From the NCBI RefSeq assembly GCF_963169125.1, contig NC_084794.1, forward strand, positions 73,753,665 to 73,817,664: DNA of 64,000 bases, given 5' to 3'. The translations under genes and the position numbers were made by a program. Under the pieces are notes generated by a model. That model made no database searches. It was not told where the DNA came from and saw nothing but the letters and a program-made list of their open reading frames with translations. Below, one piece after another: positions 1-11,408 of this stretch. The DNA comes from Humulus lupulus (Eukaryota; Streptophyta; Magnoliopsida; Rosales; Cannabaceae). Positions within the stretch are counted from its first letter, which is position 1, and each line of letters opens with the position of its first letter.

Positions 1-1142
1 AAGCTGCTAGGATTTCTATAGAGAGATACACTTGGATTTTGGGGATAAAAGCTTTATCATCTTAAGCTTTATAAACACTTGGGTAGTGAGATAAAGTGTG
101 TTTTCAATATTGAGGTGTAGATTGGTTCTAGTTCATCCAAGGTAATATTATTCATAAGTTCTATTCTTTATGATTCCTTAGTTTTCCTTAAGTTTCTTTC
201 AGATCCTAACTTCTGTTAATGGTTTTGTGGTTGGGTGTTTAAGTTCTTTGATTTAAGGTTCTTCTCGGTAAGTTTCTTCTTTGATGGTTTAGTTTTCTTT
301 TCATCTCTTTTCTTTAGAAACTCACCATTCATACTTTTGGTTTTAGGAGTGTTCTAATCCCGCTCTTGTTCTCAAATATCCCAGTTTTGGTAAGGAAAAT
401 AGGATAGATTTTATATGCTTATATGTTATAATATGCTTATGTTATAATATGTTTATGTTATGATATGTTATTTTATAGTATATATGAATATGTCTTGTAG
501 TCCTTGGGGCTTATATTTGTTTAGCTAGCAAACCTCAATGCTTTTATGTCACTTGAGGCTTATAGTTGCTTAGCTAGCAAACCCCAATGTTTTTATGTTG
601 CTTGGGGCTTATAGTTGCTTAGATAGCAAACCCCAAGATTACCATGATCATGGGTTAGAGTTATGATATATGTATTATAGTATATGTTTTTGATATAGTC
701 TTATGTTTATGATTTATGTTATATGTTGTTAGTAGATTTTCCTTGCTGGGCATTAGGCTCACTCCTTTATTTTTAGTGTGATGCAGGAAACTAGATACAG
801 AGGCAGAAGGATTCTTGGTGGCTTGGCTTGTGTGTTGATGATGAATGGAGTGAATGGGATGCGTGTCGATCGAGGATGACGTTTATTTTAGTCTTTTGAA
901 TTATGTTTCTTTTGTAATTCCGTATTTAGTTTTTTGAACAATTGATTGAAAGATATGTTTTTATGTTTTATTAAACAATGGGACCCATACCACATTTTAT
1001 ATTTTATTTTGTAATTTGCACAACATTTATTTTGGACTTTTGATAAAATTATGATTATTTCTTATGTATGTTTTCTTCAAAGTAGTAGCTATGTCTATTA
1101 GTTTTAATGGTCCAAGGTCTTAGAAATAGTTAGGTCATTACA
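1..1142 (+). mobile_element. Partial LTR, + orientation (element B, Ty3/gypsy-type)
   Basis: The sequence is related over most of its length to the reverse complement of 2880-4830. Shared blocks include the 'cacttgg..ttttgggataaaagctt' region near one end and the 'aatgggacccata' block near the other. It ends in GGTCATTACA at 1142, matching the GGGGCATTACA end of the other copy. The related LTR is about 1.95 kb, so the 5' part lies left of the window. Directly after 1142 comes minus-strand gag of element A, so B probably inserted into that gag. The target-site duplication cannot be tested because the far end is not visible. I see no coding sequence inside. Confidence 0.75.
503..641 (+). repeat. 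49-bp tandem repeat, about 2.8 units, in LTR B
   Basis: Units start at 503, 552 and 601. Each begins CTTGGGGCTTATA (second unit CTTGAGGC) followed by TTAGMTAGCAAACC. The same motif occurs in inverted orientation in LTR A at about 3515-3640, so it belongs to the LTR family rather than to the locus. Confidence 0.8.
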
Positions 1143-1748
1143 TCTAGTCCATGTCATGGTGGCAACGTCGTGAGTCTGCTGTACTAAATCCCACCAGATT
1201 CTAGCATCCTTCTTTAGAAGAGACAAAACGCAGGATATACGGTCTGCGTTGCCGAGATTCATGTGTGCTAGGATCGGCTCTACATTCCTAAGCCATTCTT
1301 CTGCCTTGAAGGGGTTAGTTTTCTCTTCAAAGTTTGGAGCGTGTTGCTTATGAAACCGCTCGTAGATCGACTCTATGTACTGAGATGGGTAAGGTGCATA
1401 GTTCGCCATTGTCCATCCCCCGTACGGACCTACTTGTTGGGGTGCTTGAGCCATTTGCTGAGGCTACGGTTGCGGTTGAGGCTGAGTTTGAGTCTGTGGC
1501 TGCAGTTGCGGTTGCCGTTGTTGCTGCAGCAATTCTTCCACCTATTACCGTAGTCCAATAATTTCAGCAGTGTTGTCAACCGGAGACGGTGCACTTCTGT
1601 TAGTAGCAACATTGGTAGCACGCGTTCCCCGTCTTCGGACTGGAGGGGCTTTGTTAGTCTCATTGGCAGCGCTGGAGGCATTGTCGACTGTGCGTGCAAA
1701 CCTTCTAACCAATATCTTTAGCAAAGTTCTAGCAGTCGAGAAAGACAT
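1143..1748 (-). pseudogene. Gag fragment of Ty3/gypsy element A
   Basis: Minus-strand translation gives an N-terminal region starting MSFSTARTLLK near 1748, a Pro/Gln-rich linker (about 1450-1540) and then a retrotransposon gag (Retrotrans_gag) domain. The domain is recognised by NPFKAEEWLRNVEPIL, SLLKKDARIWWD and the block ending TMTW. Gag would package the element RNA. Three in-frame stops (two adjacent near 1541-1546, one near 1465) and truncation at 1142/1143 by LTR B show it is dead. The rest of gag and all of pol are missing from the window. It lies downstream, on the same strand, of the primer-binding site at 2866-2877. Confidence 0.85.
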
Positions 1749-2257
1749 GCTAGAACTTACCCTAATAGGCTCTACAGCAAAACTTAGTCTAAGAAAACAT
1801 AACTCGGACCTACTAGTTATGATTTCTTATGAAAAAATTATGTAAGCCTTCTTTATAATTAGGGTGTGTTTCTATACTTAGAAAATCTGCCATCTTTATT
1901 ATTCCTAAGTCTGATTCTAATCATCCTATATGACTTAATTCTCAGGCTCGAAACTCGTCGTTGTTCCAAAGTTAACCATATTGAGGGAGGGCTGGGATCA
2001 ATAAATCGTTCCCACTACTATGGGCCCCAGAACTCTCAATATAGGACTCGGTACATTGATTTGTATCCACCCTTACTGAACTTGGTTATTATTTATTGAA
2101 TTTTTTTAAATTTATTATGATTGTAAAAAAAAAAAAAAAAATCAAACTCATTCATGTTATTCAAAAATAACAATAATATTCATTTGGAAAAAGTTTTTTC
2201 ACTATGTACAATCATAAATGCAAAATAAATAAATAAACTGACATAACTAGGGTAAAT
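1749..2257. other. Leader region of element A, no gene seen
   Basis: AT-rich spacer between gag and the upstream leader ORF of element A, read on the minus strand. It contains a 17-bp A run near 2126-2142. I see no conserved domain in any frame. Confidence 0.5.
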
Positions 2258-2856
2258 CTAAAAATCAAAATCTTCAACATCTGACCATTCATCTAACATA
2301 TCATCATATATTTCTTCATAATCCTCATTATCTTGAGCCTCAAAATTACCTCGGGGAAGATTCATAAAGATTCTATGCTTTTGTTCATTAGTGAATTGAA
2401 ATTCCAACTTAGAGGTGAACCTAAGTATGAGAAAATAATATCTCATGGCTACCAATAAATCATCATCATCATCATCTATAGTCTCCCATATTTCTTCTAA
2501 TGTTAAAATTAGAGAAGGAAAATCTTTAAAAAGCCTAATTACTAGGACATATTGTTCTGTAGCTCTCATCATAATTTGCTTAGCAGTCTGAAGATGGACT
2601 ATCTCCTTGTGGAATAAGATTAATCTTTGAGTGATTCTTTCTAACACTCCTACAGTATTCCTTAGCTCTCTAATCCTTTTCAATGCCTTAATGGCTCGAA
2701 TATTCTGATAGGTCATGGCTCCATCCACTCTTAACTGAAAAAATAATGGCTAAAACGTTAGCTAATAACATAAACATAAGCATAATAAATGTAAACACTT
2801 ACATTGGCGGTTAGATTTGGAGCTTGTGCGTGTGTATCAAGGAGAACTTCATGCAT
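2258..2856 (-). CDS. Two-exon leader ORF of element A, 176 aa, unknown family
   Basis: Exon 1 runs 2856-2803 on the minus strand: an ATG 10 nt after the primer-binding site, then 18 codons. It ends at a canonical donor (AAT|GTAAGT). A 68-nt intron (2802-2735) ends in a U-rich tract and TTTTTTCAG. Exon 2 (2734-2258) continues in the same frame for 158 codons to a stop, with no interruption. The predicted protein is mostly helical and Leu/Ile/Arg-rich (for example IRAIKALKRIRELRN), has an acidic run of six Asp mid-protein and ends in a strongly acidic tail (YEEIYDDMLDEWSDVEDFDF). I do not recognise the family. It could be an accessory protein of the element or a captured gene piece. It is intact although the neighbouring gag has three stops. 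If the intron were retained, translation would stop soon after exon 1. The start is my choice; an internal ATG lies at 2716. Confidence 0.5.
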
Positions 2857-2865
2857 ATGAACCTG

Positions 2866-2877
2866 GCTCTGATACCA
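2866..2877 (-). other. Primer-binding site (tRNA-iMet type) of element A
   Basis: On the minus strand the sequence is TGGTATCAGAGC, the standard plant retrotransposon match to the 3' end of initiator tRNA-Met. It lies 2 nt after the LTR end at 2880, which fixes LTR and element orientation. Confidence 0.93.
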
Positions 2878-2879
2878 AT

Positions 2880-4830
2880 TGTAATGCCCCGACTAATTAT
2901 AGACTTCAGACCATTAAAAACTACTATGACGTAACTACTATTTTGAAATACATTCATATGAAATAACATAATTTTATTCAAAACCCAAAATATGGTATAG
3001 GATCCCATTGTTATAAAACATAAACTTTAAATCAATTGTTTAAAATACTAAGTGCGGACTTAAATTAAAACATAAATTTAAATACTTTAAAAAACCATCC
3101 TCGATCTTCACGCAGTCCATTCAATCCATTAATCCTCAACACTCATGCCAAGTTGCCACGAATCTTTCCCACCTTCCATGTTCATTTTCCTGCATCATTC
3201 TAAAAGAAAATAATGAGCCTAATGTCCAGCAAGGAAAATCTACTAACAACATATATCATAAATCATAAACATAAGACTATATCATAAGTATATACTATAA
3301 AACATATGACTATAAAAGCGTATATCATATAGGACTACAATATTAATGCCCATTAACTCATTATCGTAGCATGTGATAAAACCATCTAGGTCATCAGTCT
3401 ACTAATCGAGGTAGGTTAGATCACAAGGTAGTATATGATAACCCATCTAGGCCTCTGTCTACTAATCGAGGTAGGGTAAATCATAACTCTAAACTACGAT
3501 AATGATAAAAATTCTTGGGGTTTTCTATCTAAGCAACTATAAGCCCCAAGCGACTAAAAACATATTCATATAATGATAAAAAAATCTTGGGGTTTGCTAT
3601 CTAAGCAACTATAAGCCCCAAGTGATTAAAAACATATCCATACATATATACATAGCATATCATAACACAAAAACATATAAACACATATAATCTAACCTAT
3701 TTTCCTTACCAAAAGCCAGGATATGGAGACAAGAACGAGATTTGGAACACTCGTGAAACCAACAGTAAGAACCATGAGTTTCTAATGAAAATGGATGAAA
3801 AAGAAAAACTAAACCATCCAAGTAGAAACTTACCAAAAATCTTAATGTTCAAGGAACTTAAACACCTACTAAGAATCATAAACAAGAGTTAGGGTCTAAA
3901 AGAAAATGGAATAAAGAACTATGAAGAACTGAACTTAAGGATAAGAATACCTTGGATGAACTATGACTTTGATCTATACCTCGATACCGAAATAACACTA
4001 TATCTCACTTCCCAAGTATTTAGAAAAGCTTAGATTGGAAAGCTTTTATCCCAAAACCCAAGTGTTTCTCTCTATAATAACCTTAGCAACTTGGAGGCTC
4101 TAAACAATGCTTGAATGATGAATGAAATGGATGAGTACTAGGTCCTATTTATAGAGTTCAAGGAGTGAAACTAACCCCTTTTAGAATGAATAAATAAATG
4201 AATATAAAATGAAAAAGATTTGAATTTTCGTTCAACAGATGCCCAGAACTTGGTCAAAATCGTTCAAGGGGCAGGTCCAAGTGGCTAAGGCTGTTTTTAA
4301 ATTTAAAATCCTCAAAGATAAAAAACCTAGACCTATATGCCGAGCTCCGTTTGTTCGTGCGAAGTCGACGTGTTTTCCGTGTCTCCCGTAGGCAATATAT
4401 CGACCCCTATAGCCGCGATATATTGGCATACATTGATATATCGAACAAAAATTTGTACTTTTTTAGCATATTTTGAATTGATTAAACAGCTTTGACTAGG
4501 TCAAAACGTTATCCTAACAGCTGCTGGTTGGTCCTAGAGCTTCTATCTTTTAATTAATCTATTCATCAATAATACTTAAATCCTTAATAAACATGATTAT
4601 GACAAGTGTCACATTCTTAATAATTCTATCCAAACCTTAGGTTATAATAAATAATATTTCTAGGACCAGCAATATTAATCAAACCTTATGTTATAATTAA
4701 TATTTCTAAACTATAGGTTAAACTTATAAAATCCATAATTGTTGCTATGAGTTTCCAACTAAGTTCCGGCTTAAACCAAAATCCACGAAAACTAACATAC
4801 TACTACTGCTGCTGCTACTAGGACACTACA
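2880..4830 (-). mobile_element. 5' LTR of element A, minus orientation
   Basis: On the minus strand it starts TGTAGTGTCC (4830) and ends GGGGCATTACA (2880), followed by the primer-binding site: 1951 bp. It carries two short tandem repeats and a small run of imperfect palindromes built on CGATATAT near 4395-4440. The flank right of it (4831-4835, AATTT) is a possible target duplication; the partner lies outside the window. No coding sequence is supported inside. Confidence 0.88.
3370..3640 (-). repeat. Two tandem duplications inside LTR A
   Basis: Around 3375-3475 a unit containing CCATCTAGG and CTACTAATCGAGGTAGG occurs twice. Around 3510-3640 a unit containing CTATCTAAGCAACTATAAGC occurs twice. 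The second is the inverted counterpart of the 49-bp array at 503-641. Confidence 0.75.
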
Positions 4831-6262
4831 AATTTAAACTCTCACTTTAGCATTCCTCTTATAGACTCAATTAGGTCATTTATTTAATTAAAAAATTAAT
4901 AAAATAATAGTTATTAATCAGCCCTAGGTGGAAATTCTCATGGGCTTTAGGCCCATGAAATTTCCCATTTGATTATAAGCCCATTGGACTTAAAATCAAG
5001 ACATGTATTATTTTCTATTGATTTAATTAATTAAATAATTATTTAAATCCTTTTAAAATTAATTATTTATAATTTAAACGTTGATTTAAACTTATTTATT
5101 AATTTAGATATCAATTTATCTTAATTTATAAATTTTCCCTAATTTCTCTTTTCTTCTCTAAATTACATAACTCTCTGAAACTATCCAAAATTGACTTGGT
5201 CAACTTTAATACATCTAATTGATAATTAAATCAATTAATTGAGACTATCTAGATGATTTTATCCAAGGTACAGTGGGGACCATGTGCCTATGACATCAAG
5301 CTCCAATAAGTTATCATAAATTTAACAAATAAATTTACTAACTTATTAATTCCCAATGACTCCACTAAAGACTCAGAATTGCACTCTTGAATTCATAGAA
5401 CACTCTATAAGCAATATAGATACATTATTAGTTATTCATTGTTACAACCATAATTATCACTCAATCCTCTATAGACGGTCTACAATGAGATGGGACTAAA
5501 ATACCGTTTTACCCCTCATTGTATTTTATCCTTAAAACACTTAGTTCCTTATAAATGATATTTCAGTAAACTAATATTTATTACTGAAATGAGATCTCTA
5601 TCATTTAGCACCTTCAACCAAACTAAAAGGAAACCATCGTTTCACTTCTTCATCAGAAGCTATAGATGTTCATATCTATGATTAGCACTCCCACTCAATT
5701 ATACTGCCGAGTTTCCAAGACGTAAGTATGGGCTAGTCCGTAGGGTAAGCTGGTAACGAACAAGTCCAAGAACTCAAATAATACAATCAGTTAGAATACT
5801 AACCACTTATAATTGAGATTGAATTGACCTATCGTCAACTATATAATATGAATAGAATAGATAATAACGATATGTTTACTTATCCTATCAACTGTCAATA
5901 TCGGTCCAGTTCGATGTAAAAAATACATCCGATCTTATCTACTTTGCCAATGTTCTGGAAAGAACATAACAATGCGATGTGTAAGTAGATCATATCGTAG
6001 ATTGGCAAGTCAGTGTAAATCTTGTGCACTGACTAATCTTAGGACTAACTTATTTTGAACATATAATCATATTTATATTTCATTGTGATTACGTCACTAT
6101 AAATATGATTAGCTATATGCTCGATATTTAATAGAAGTTTATATTAAACAAATAATAATTAAAATAAAACATGTGAGCAAAGTGATTGACCAAGTCAAAA
6201 AATGATTTCTATTCTTTTATTGATAATAAATTGAGTTTTAATTAGGGCATAAAACCCAAACA
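4831..6262 (-). mobile_element. Ty1/copia-like LTR, minus orientation, truncated
   Basis: On the minus strand it begins TGTTTGGGTTTTATGCCC at 6262, a start typical of plant Copia LTRs. The body contains the block ACCGTTTTACCC, which recurs in the Copia-like LTR at 59738-61344. The inner end is cut by element A at 4830/4831 with no CA terminus, so the remainder should lie left of the window. The sequence right of 6262 is Athila pol, so this LTR probably inserted there. No ORF of note. Confidence 0.6.
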
Positions 6263-6263
6263 C

Positions 6264-7265
6264 CTACCTCCACCGGTTTCTGTTAAGGGTGTTCAAAGTT
6301 TTTTGAGTCATGATGGGTTTTATAGAAGGTTTATTAAGGACTTTTCACGATTTTCAAAGCCTTTGTCAGCCTTACTCATGAATGGAGTAGCTTTTAATTT
6401 TGATTCGGAATGTTTGAGGGCATTTAACACCCTAAAAGATAAATTAATCACCGCACTGATTGTAGTATCACTAGATTGGAATCTCCCATTTGAGCTTATG
6501 TGGGATGCAAGTGATTATGTTGTGGGAGTGATATTGGGGCAGTGGGTGGATAAGGTGTTCCGGACCATATACTATGCTAGTAGGATTCTCAATGATGCGC
6601 AATTGAACTATGCCACTACCGAGAAAGAGTTATTAGCAATAGTGTTTTCCTTTGACAAGTTTAGGACATATCTCATTCCGCCATTAAATACCTTATGACT
6701 AAGAAAGATGCCAAGCCTCGTCTTATTCGTTGGGTCTTATTGTTGCAAAAAATCGATATGGAGATTCAGGATAAAAAGGGGGCATAAAATTTGGTAGCGG
6801 ATCACCTATCAAGATTGGAGATTGAGAATGGGCAAAGTGAAAGGGAAGTTCTAATTGATGATAATTTTCCAGATGAGCAACTTTTTGCTATAAGTGAAGA
6901 TGAGTGGGTGCCTTGGTTTGCAGACTATGTTAATTTTTTAGTAGCCAAAGTTCCACCTCCTGATATGTTAAGGCAGCAACAAAAGAAGTTTCATTTGGAG
7001 GTTAAGAATTACTATTGGGAAGAGCCCATTATTTATAGACATTATGCAGATCAAGTGATTCAGAGATGTGTGCCTGAGGAGGAGATGCAGTCTATTTTAA
7101 CGCATTAGCACACTCTTCAGTGTGGTGGTCACTTTGGGGCTACCAGGACAGCGTCAAATGTGATTCATTCAGGATTCTATTGGCCTACTTTGTTCAAGGA
7201 TACCAATTTATTAATTAAGAGCTGTGATCGCTGTCAGAGGACTGGGAACATTTCTAGAAGGGATC
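6264..7265 (+). pseudogene. Athila-type pol: RT end, RNase H, integrase N-terminus
   Basis: The reading starts in the RT/RNase H linker (HDGFYRRFIKDFSRFSKPL) and proceeds through RNase H (ELMWDASDYVVGVILGQ; QLNYATTEKELLAIVFSFDKF). A small deletion with frameshift near 6690 has removed part of the usual TDH segment. It resumes with [16 protein letters not shown] and VADHLSRLE, then an integrase zinc-binding region (TLQCGGHFGATRTASNV to KSCDRCQRTGN). The block order and wording match the plant Athila/Tat branch of Ty3/gypsy. In-frame stops lie near 6786 and 7108. The 5' part (gag, protease, most of RT) lies beyond the Copia LTR, outside the window. The reading frame continues at 7980 once the solo LTR is removed. 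Confidence 0.9.
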
Positions 7266-7979
7266 TGTTGTACCTTAATTTTAGCCCGAGTTCACTCACT
7301 CAGCTCGAGTACAGCTGGCAAATAAATATACAGAGAAATAGCCAAGGGAATGATATCTCTCCACATGGACAACTCCATTTTCATATGGTCACGCGTGGTG
7401 TTAGGCATCCTGGGTTTAACCCAAGCTACGGACACGAAGGTTGTGAAGTGTGAGCTCGGAATATTAAAGCAGCTGATGAAGCACGAGCTTGGAGGAGATA
7501 TCCAGATCATGGTAGTTCTAGTATATTGCATACCCACGGATCCCTAGGGACTCGGGATCCCTTTATATGTATATTTATGACCAAGCTGTCATATTTAATG
7601 TCCCAGATATTATGAGTACATTTACCTTGTGATCAAATCATATCCCAATATAAATGGAAATTATTTGTATTAAATGTAATAATTCTGTAAATGCATGATT
7701 GACTCACGCGGTTACCCAAACCTAACCATGAAATTCCCTTATAAATACTAGGAATATTGGACATGAAAGGGCACCATTATTCTGTAAAACCGAAACTCTG
7801 CCAAAATAGAGAGAGAAACAACAATAATATAGACTCGTGGACTAGGTGGATTTTAACCACTGAACCACGTAAAAATTATGTGTTCTTGAGTGAATTCATT
7901 TATTTTTCATTATGGTTTATTAAGCACTAATCTACCTTATTATTTCTTAATACACTGTGGGCGAAAAATCGCGTCAACA
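7266..7979 (+). mobile_element. Solo LTR with perfect 5-bp TSD (GGATC)
   Basis: It begins TGTTG at 7266 and ends CAACA at 7979, flanked by GGATC at 7261-7265 and 7980-7984. Without the insert and one GGATC, the integrase frame reads straight through (RRD|QMLM), so the boundaries are firm. It contains a TATA-like CTTATAAATA near 7739-7748 and no ORF with a recognisable domain. At 714 bp with no internal region it is a solo LTR left by LTR-LTR recombination. The lineage is undecided (Copia or Tat-type gypsy). Confidence 0.93.
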
Positions 7980-8841
7980 GGATCAAATGCTTATGGCTGA
8001 AATTCTGGAAGTTGAATTATTTGATGTGTGGGTGATCGATTTCATGGGGCCATTTTCGCCATCATTCAATAAAAAAATACATATTATTGGCTGTACAATA
8101 TGTATCTAAGTGGTGGAAGCAACATCAACACCTACAAATGACATGAAGGTAGTTCTAAATTTTCGGCATAAACACATCTTTACCCGGTTTGGGACCCCTC
8201 AAGCAATCATAAGCGATGAAGGGAGTCATTTCTATAACCATAGTTTTACTGTTGTTTGTGCTCGAAATGGAGTTCTTCATCGCACCACACTGGCTTATCA
8301 CCCTCAAGCTATTGGCCAAGCGGAAGTATCCAACCGAGAAATAAAGAGCATCCTTGAAAAGACTATTAACACTTCGTGGAAGGATTGGTAAAAAAGGCTC
8401 GATGATTCTCTATGGACTTATAGGACAACATTCATAACACCCATAGGTATGTCACCTTATCGCTTGGTATTTGGGAAGGCTTGTCATTTGCCTGTGGAGC
8501 TTGAGCATAGAGCATATTGGGCAGTTAAGAAATTGAATGTGGATTTGTACAAGGCTGGAGAAAATAAACTTATGGAGTTAAACAATTTGGATGAATTCCA
8601 TAATGAGGCCTATGAGAATGCAAAGATATACAAGGAGAAGACGAAGGCATTTAATGATAAGCGTATTCTTCGCAAGGACATTCAACCGAGGGATAAAGTG
8701 CTGCTATATATTTCAAGGATGAAGTTGTTTCTAGGCAAGTTGAAATCTAGATGGTCATAACCTTTCACAATGGTTATAGTACTTTTGTATGGTGCAGTAC
8801 AAGTTCATAGTGAAAAGACGGGACATTTTAAGGAGAATAGT
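7980..8841 (+). pseudogene. Athila-type integrase core and C-terminal region
   Basis: Continues the pol interrupted at 7265. The catalytic core is visible: first Asp in VIDFMGPF, second in AIISDEGSHF, and the third-residue region in GQAEVSNREIKSILEK. The Athila-type tail follows ([43 protein letters not shown]). In-frame stops at about 8107 (TAA), 8389 (TAA) and 8758 (TAA) kill it. The last codons (GHFKENS) run into the large TIR insertion, and the frame resumes on its far side at about 20900. Confidence 0.9.
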
Positions 8842-10830
8842 AGGGGTGCACACGGGTCGGATTTGACAAGTTTCGGATATTCAGGTTTGGATCTTACGGG
8901 TTCGGATTTATAAAAATGCATACCGAATTCGATTCGAATATATGCAGATGTCACATGGGTTCAAATTTCGGGTTTCAGGCCGACTTTGATCGGATTTGGA
9001 TTCCCCCCGATCAAGGATTAAGTCACAATATTTTTCTTTCATTATCCAAATAGTCCCAATTTAATTGAAGATCAAAAAATTAATTTTTATCATTTTTTTA
9101 AGAATTTTTTTAATGAGTTGTTAGATAAAGATCACAAAATTATTTTTTATTACTTTTTAAACAAAGTTATCTTTTTTATACAAAGCTATCTTTTTTTTAC
9201 GAGGTGTTGGACCTCTTATCATTTTTATCATATTTTTTTGAAAAATAAGAGGTTTTCAGCATCTTCCTTGTTTCAATGATTTGTAATTCCATTCCTGTAG
9301 AAAAAAAATCCATTACATAAAATAAATAAGAGCACACATTTAGTTTAAAAACAGACTAAAACGCATATCAAATCTCAGACCCATATTACATCTCAGACAA
9401 TTAAACATATTAATACTAAATATCATATTATATCGATATCTCAGATCTAAGAACGTTAAACACATAAAAATCAATCAAACCTATATCAAATCTCAGGCCA
9501 TTAATAACATATATATTAATCACAGATATGAAAAAAAATCAAATATAAAGTTCATACAAAAAAAACATCAATGGAGAAAAAACTAGGTACGTTACAATAT
9601 TCCATTTAGCACAGAGGTGAAAAAAAAAAATATATCGCAAACTATTGGACCTTATCCATTTAAATAAATAGTAAGCAACTAAGCATATTACTTATACATT
9701 ATAAAATATAAATGAGTTGTCATTAAGAACAAAACAAACTGAGATTAAGAACAAAACAATAACAATCTTTAACAAAAAAACGCTAAAAGTTAATAATTCA
9801 TAAAGCACGAAAATATTAAGCACAACAGAACATCTCGAAAAAATAATAGGCTATACACAATAGACCCAGCAGTAACAATGGGTACTAACTCGAAAATATT
9901 AAGCAATCTATCATCAACAACATAGATCCAAAATCAAAATTAGTTCTACAATTTCATACAAAGCGTGCAAAGTACTAACTCTTTACTTGCAAATAAAAAC
10001 AGAAACACTATTTTTATATAAAAAAATCAAAACCAAACACTAAGGTGGCGTTTGGTTTGAGGTGGCGTTTGGTTTGAGGTAATGAAAACAATGGAATAGG
10101 AATAGGAATAGTAATAGAATGGAATAAGAAAGGTAACGCGATTATGTTGTTTGGTTAGAATAATGGAATCAATTATTGAATACATATTCTTATGTTTGGT
10201 TGACTATGGAATGGAATGGAAAAAAATTATTTTGGACAAAAATACCCAAAGTGCTTAAAATATGATTAATAAATTAAAATAAACATATTAAATATATATA
10301 TATATATATAGATTTACCAACAATGATGTTACTTTTTTTTTCATATTCTTTTTTTACAAAATAATATTTAATAATCTTACTTTTTTTAAGCATAATAATT
10401 CCACTTTTGAACACTACAAAATATTAAAATTATCAATAAGAATTTATTGTTGTGAAGTATTTTTTTAATGTCAAATGCAATTTACTTTAATTATCACTAA
10501 ACACTATTTTATATTTTTTAAAAATAAAACAATATAATAACATAAAAATGTTAAACTAAACATTATAACATATTTATATTCTAATAATCAAAAGAGTTTT
10601 TTATTACCGATATCAAACTTTGTCCATGCACATGAAATATCACTAGAAATAGTATAAGTATTCATGTCCAATTACTCAGATCTATGCTCAAAGACAATCT
10701 AGTTTGCAAAATTATGAGCATAAAACATTACATCATATCCAAAAGATTATAATTTGTATACTACTGAATGTCAAAGGCAATATAAATTGTCCTGCAAATT
10801 GTAGTAGAGCAAAGTGGACTAAACATGATC

Positions 10831-11408
10831 TTAGAGAGAGCCATCAAGAAGAAGTGTCACCCATTCATCCTTCTCATTATCTGGGACACTGAAAAAGTAA
10901 GAAACCAGAGCATTATCTTGCATAATCATGCGAGCTACCTTATGACGTTGAGCTGTGGTAAGTGTAGTGGTCCTTTCTAACTCTTTCCCAAGTTGCATAT
11001 GATTTTCATTCATGTCTTCACCAATAGCTTTACTCAAACGAATAGAAGCTTTTTCAATTTCTCTTGCGATAATACAAGCTGATTGTGTGAGTGCATCTGA
11101 AAGTTCTTCATGATTTACAGTTTTCCTTTTTTATTCTTTGAAGACCCATCTGATTGAGTGTGAGATTGAGCACCTCTTGTTGCATCTGAAACAGACATAG
11201 ATGGCACTTCATCCACATTGTTAGCATAGTTGAAATCATCTTCTCCAAGAGTAGTGTTTTCTTCTTCAGTTTGAAGTTCTTCAACAACATCTGCTGCAGT
11301 CTCCGCATTTTTTCTAGTTGCACGATCCTTGCCAAAAACCATACATAAGTCATCATACCAAGGGAATGACTTGATCTTGAAGGGGGCTGCTTCTTTGTGA
11401 CTCTGCAT
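10831..11408 (-). pseudogene. Myb/SANT-like ORF1 protein of PIF/Harbinger (C-terminal half)
   Basis: The minus-strand reading contains FKIKSFPWYDDLCMVFGKDRAT, ADVVEELQTEE and then, after a frameshift near 11115-11125 in an A-rich run, SKAIGEDMNENHMQL, QRHKVARMIMQDNALVSYFF and DEWVTLLLDGSL. These blocks are characteristic of plant Myb/SANT-like proteins that accompany the Harbinger transposase and help it bind DNA and enter the nucleus. The N-terminal Myb domain is not found upstream; a possible splice acceptor (TATAAATGCAG) precedes the first codons. The frameshift could be real or a homopolymer error. It is the only Harbinger protein remnant in this element. Confidence 0.82.
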
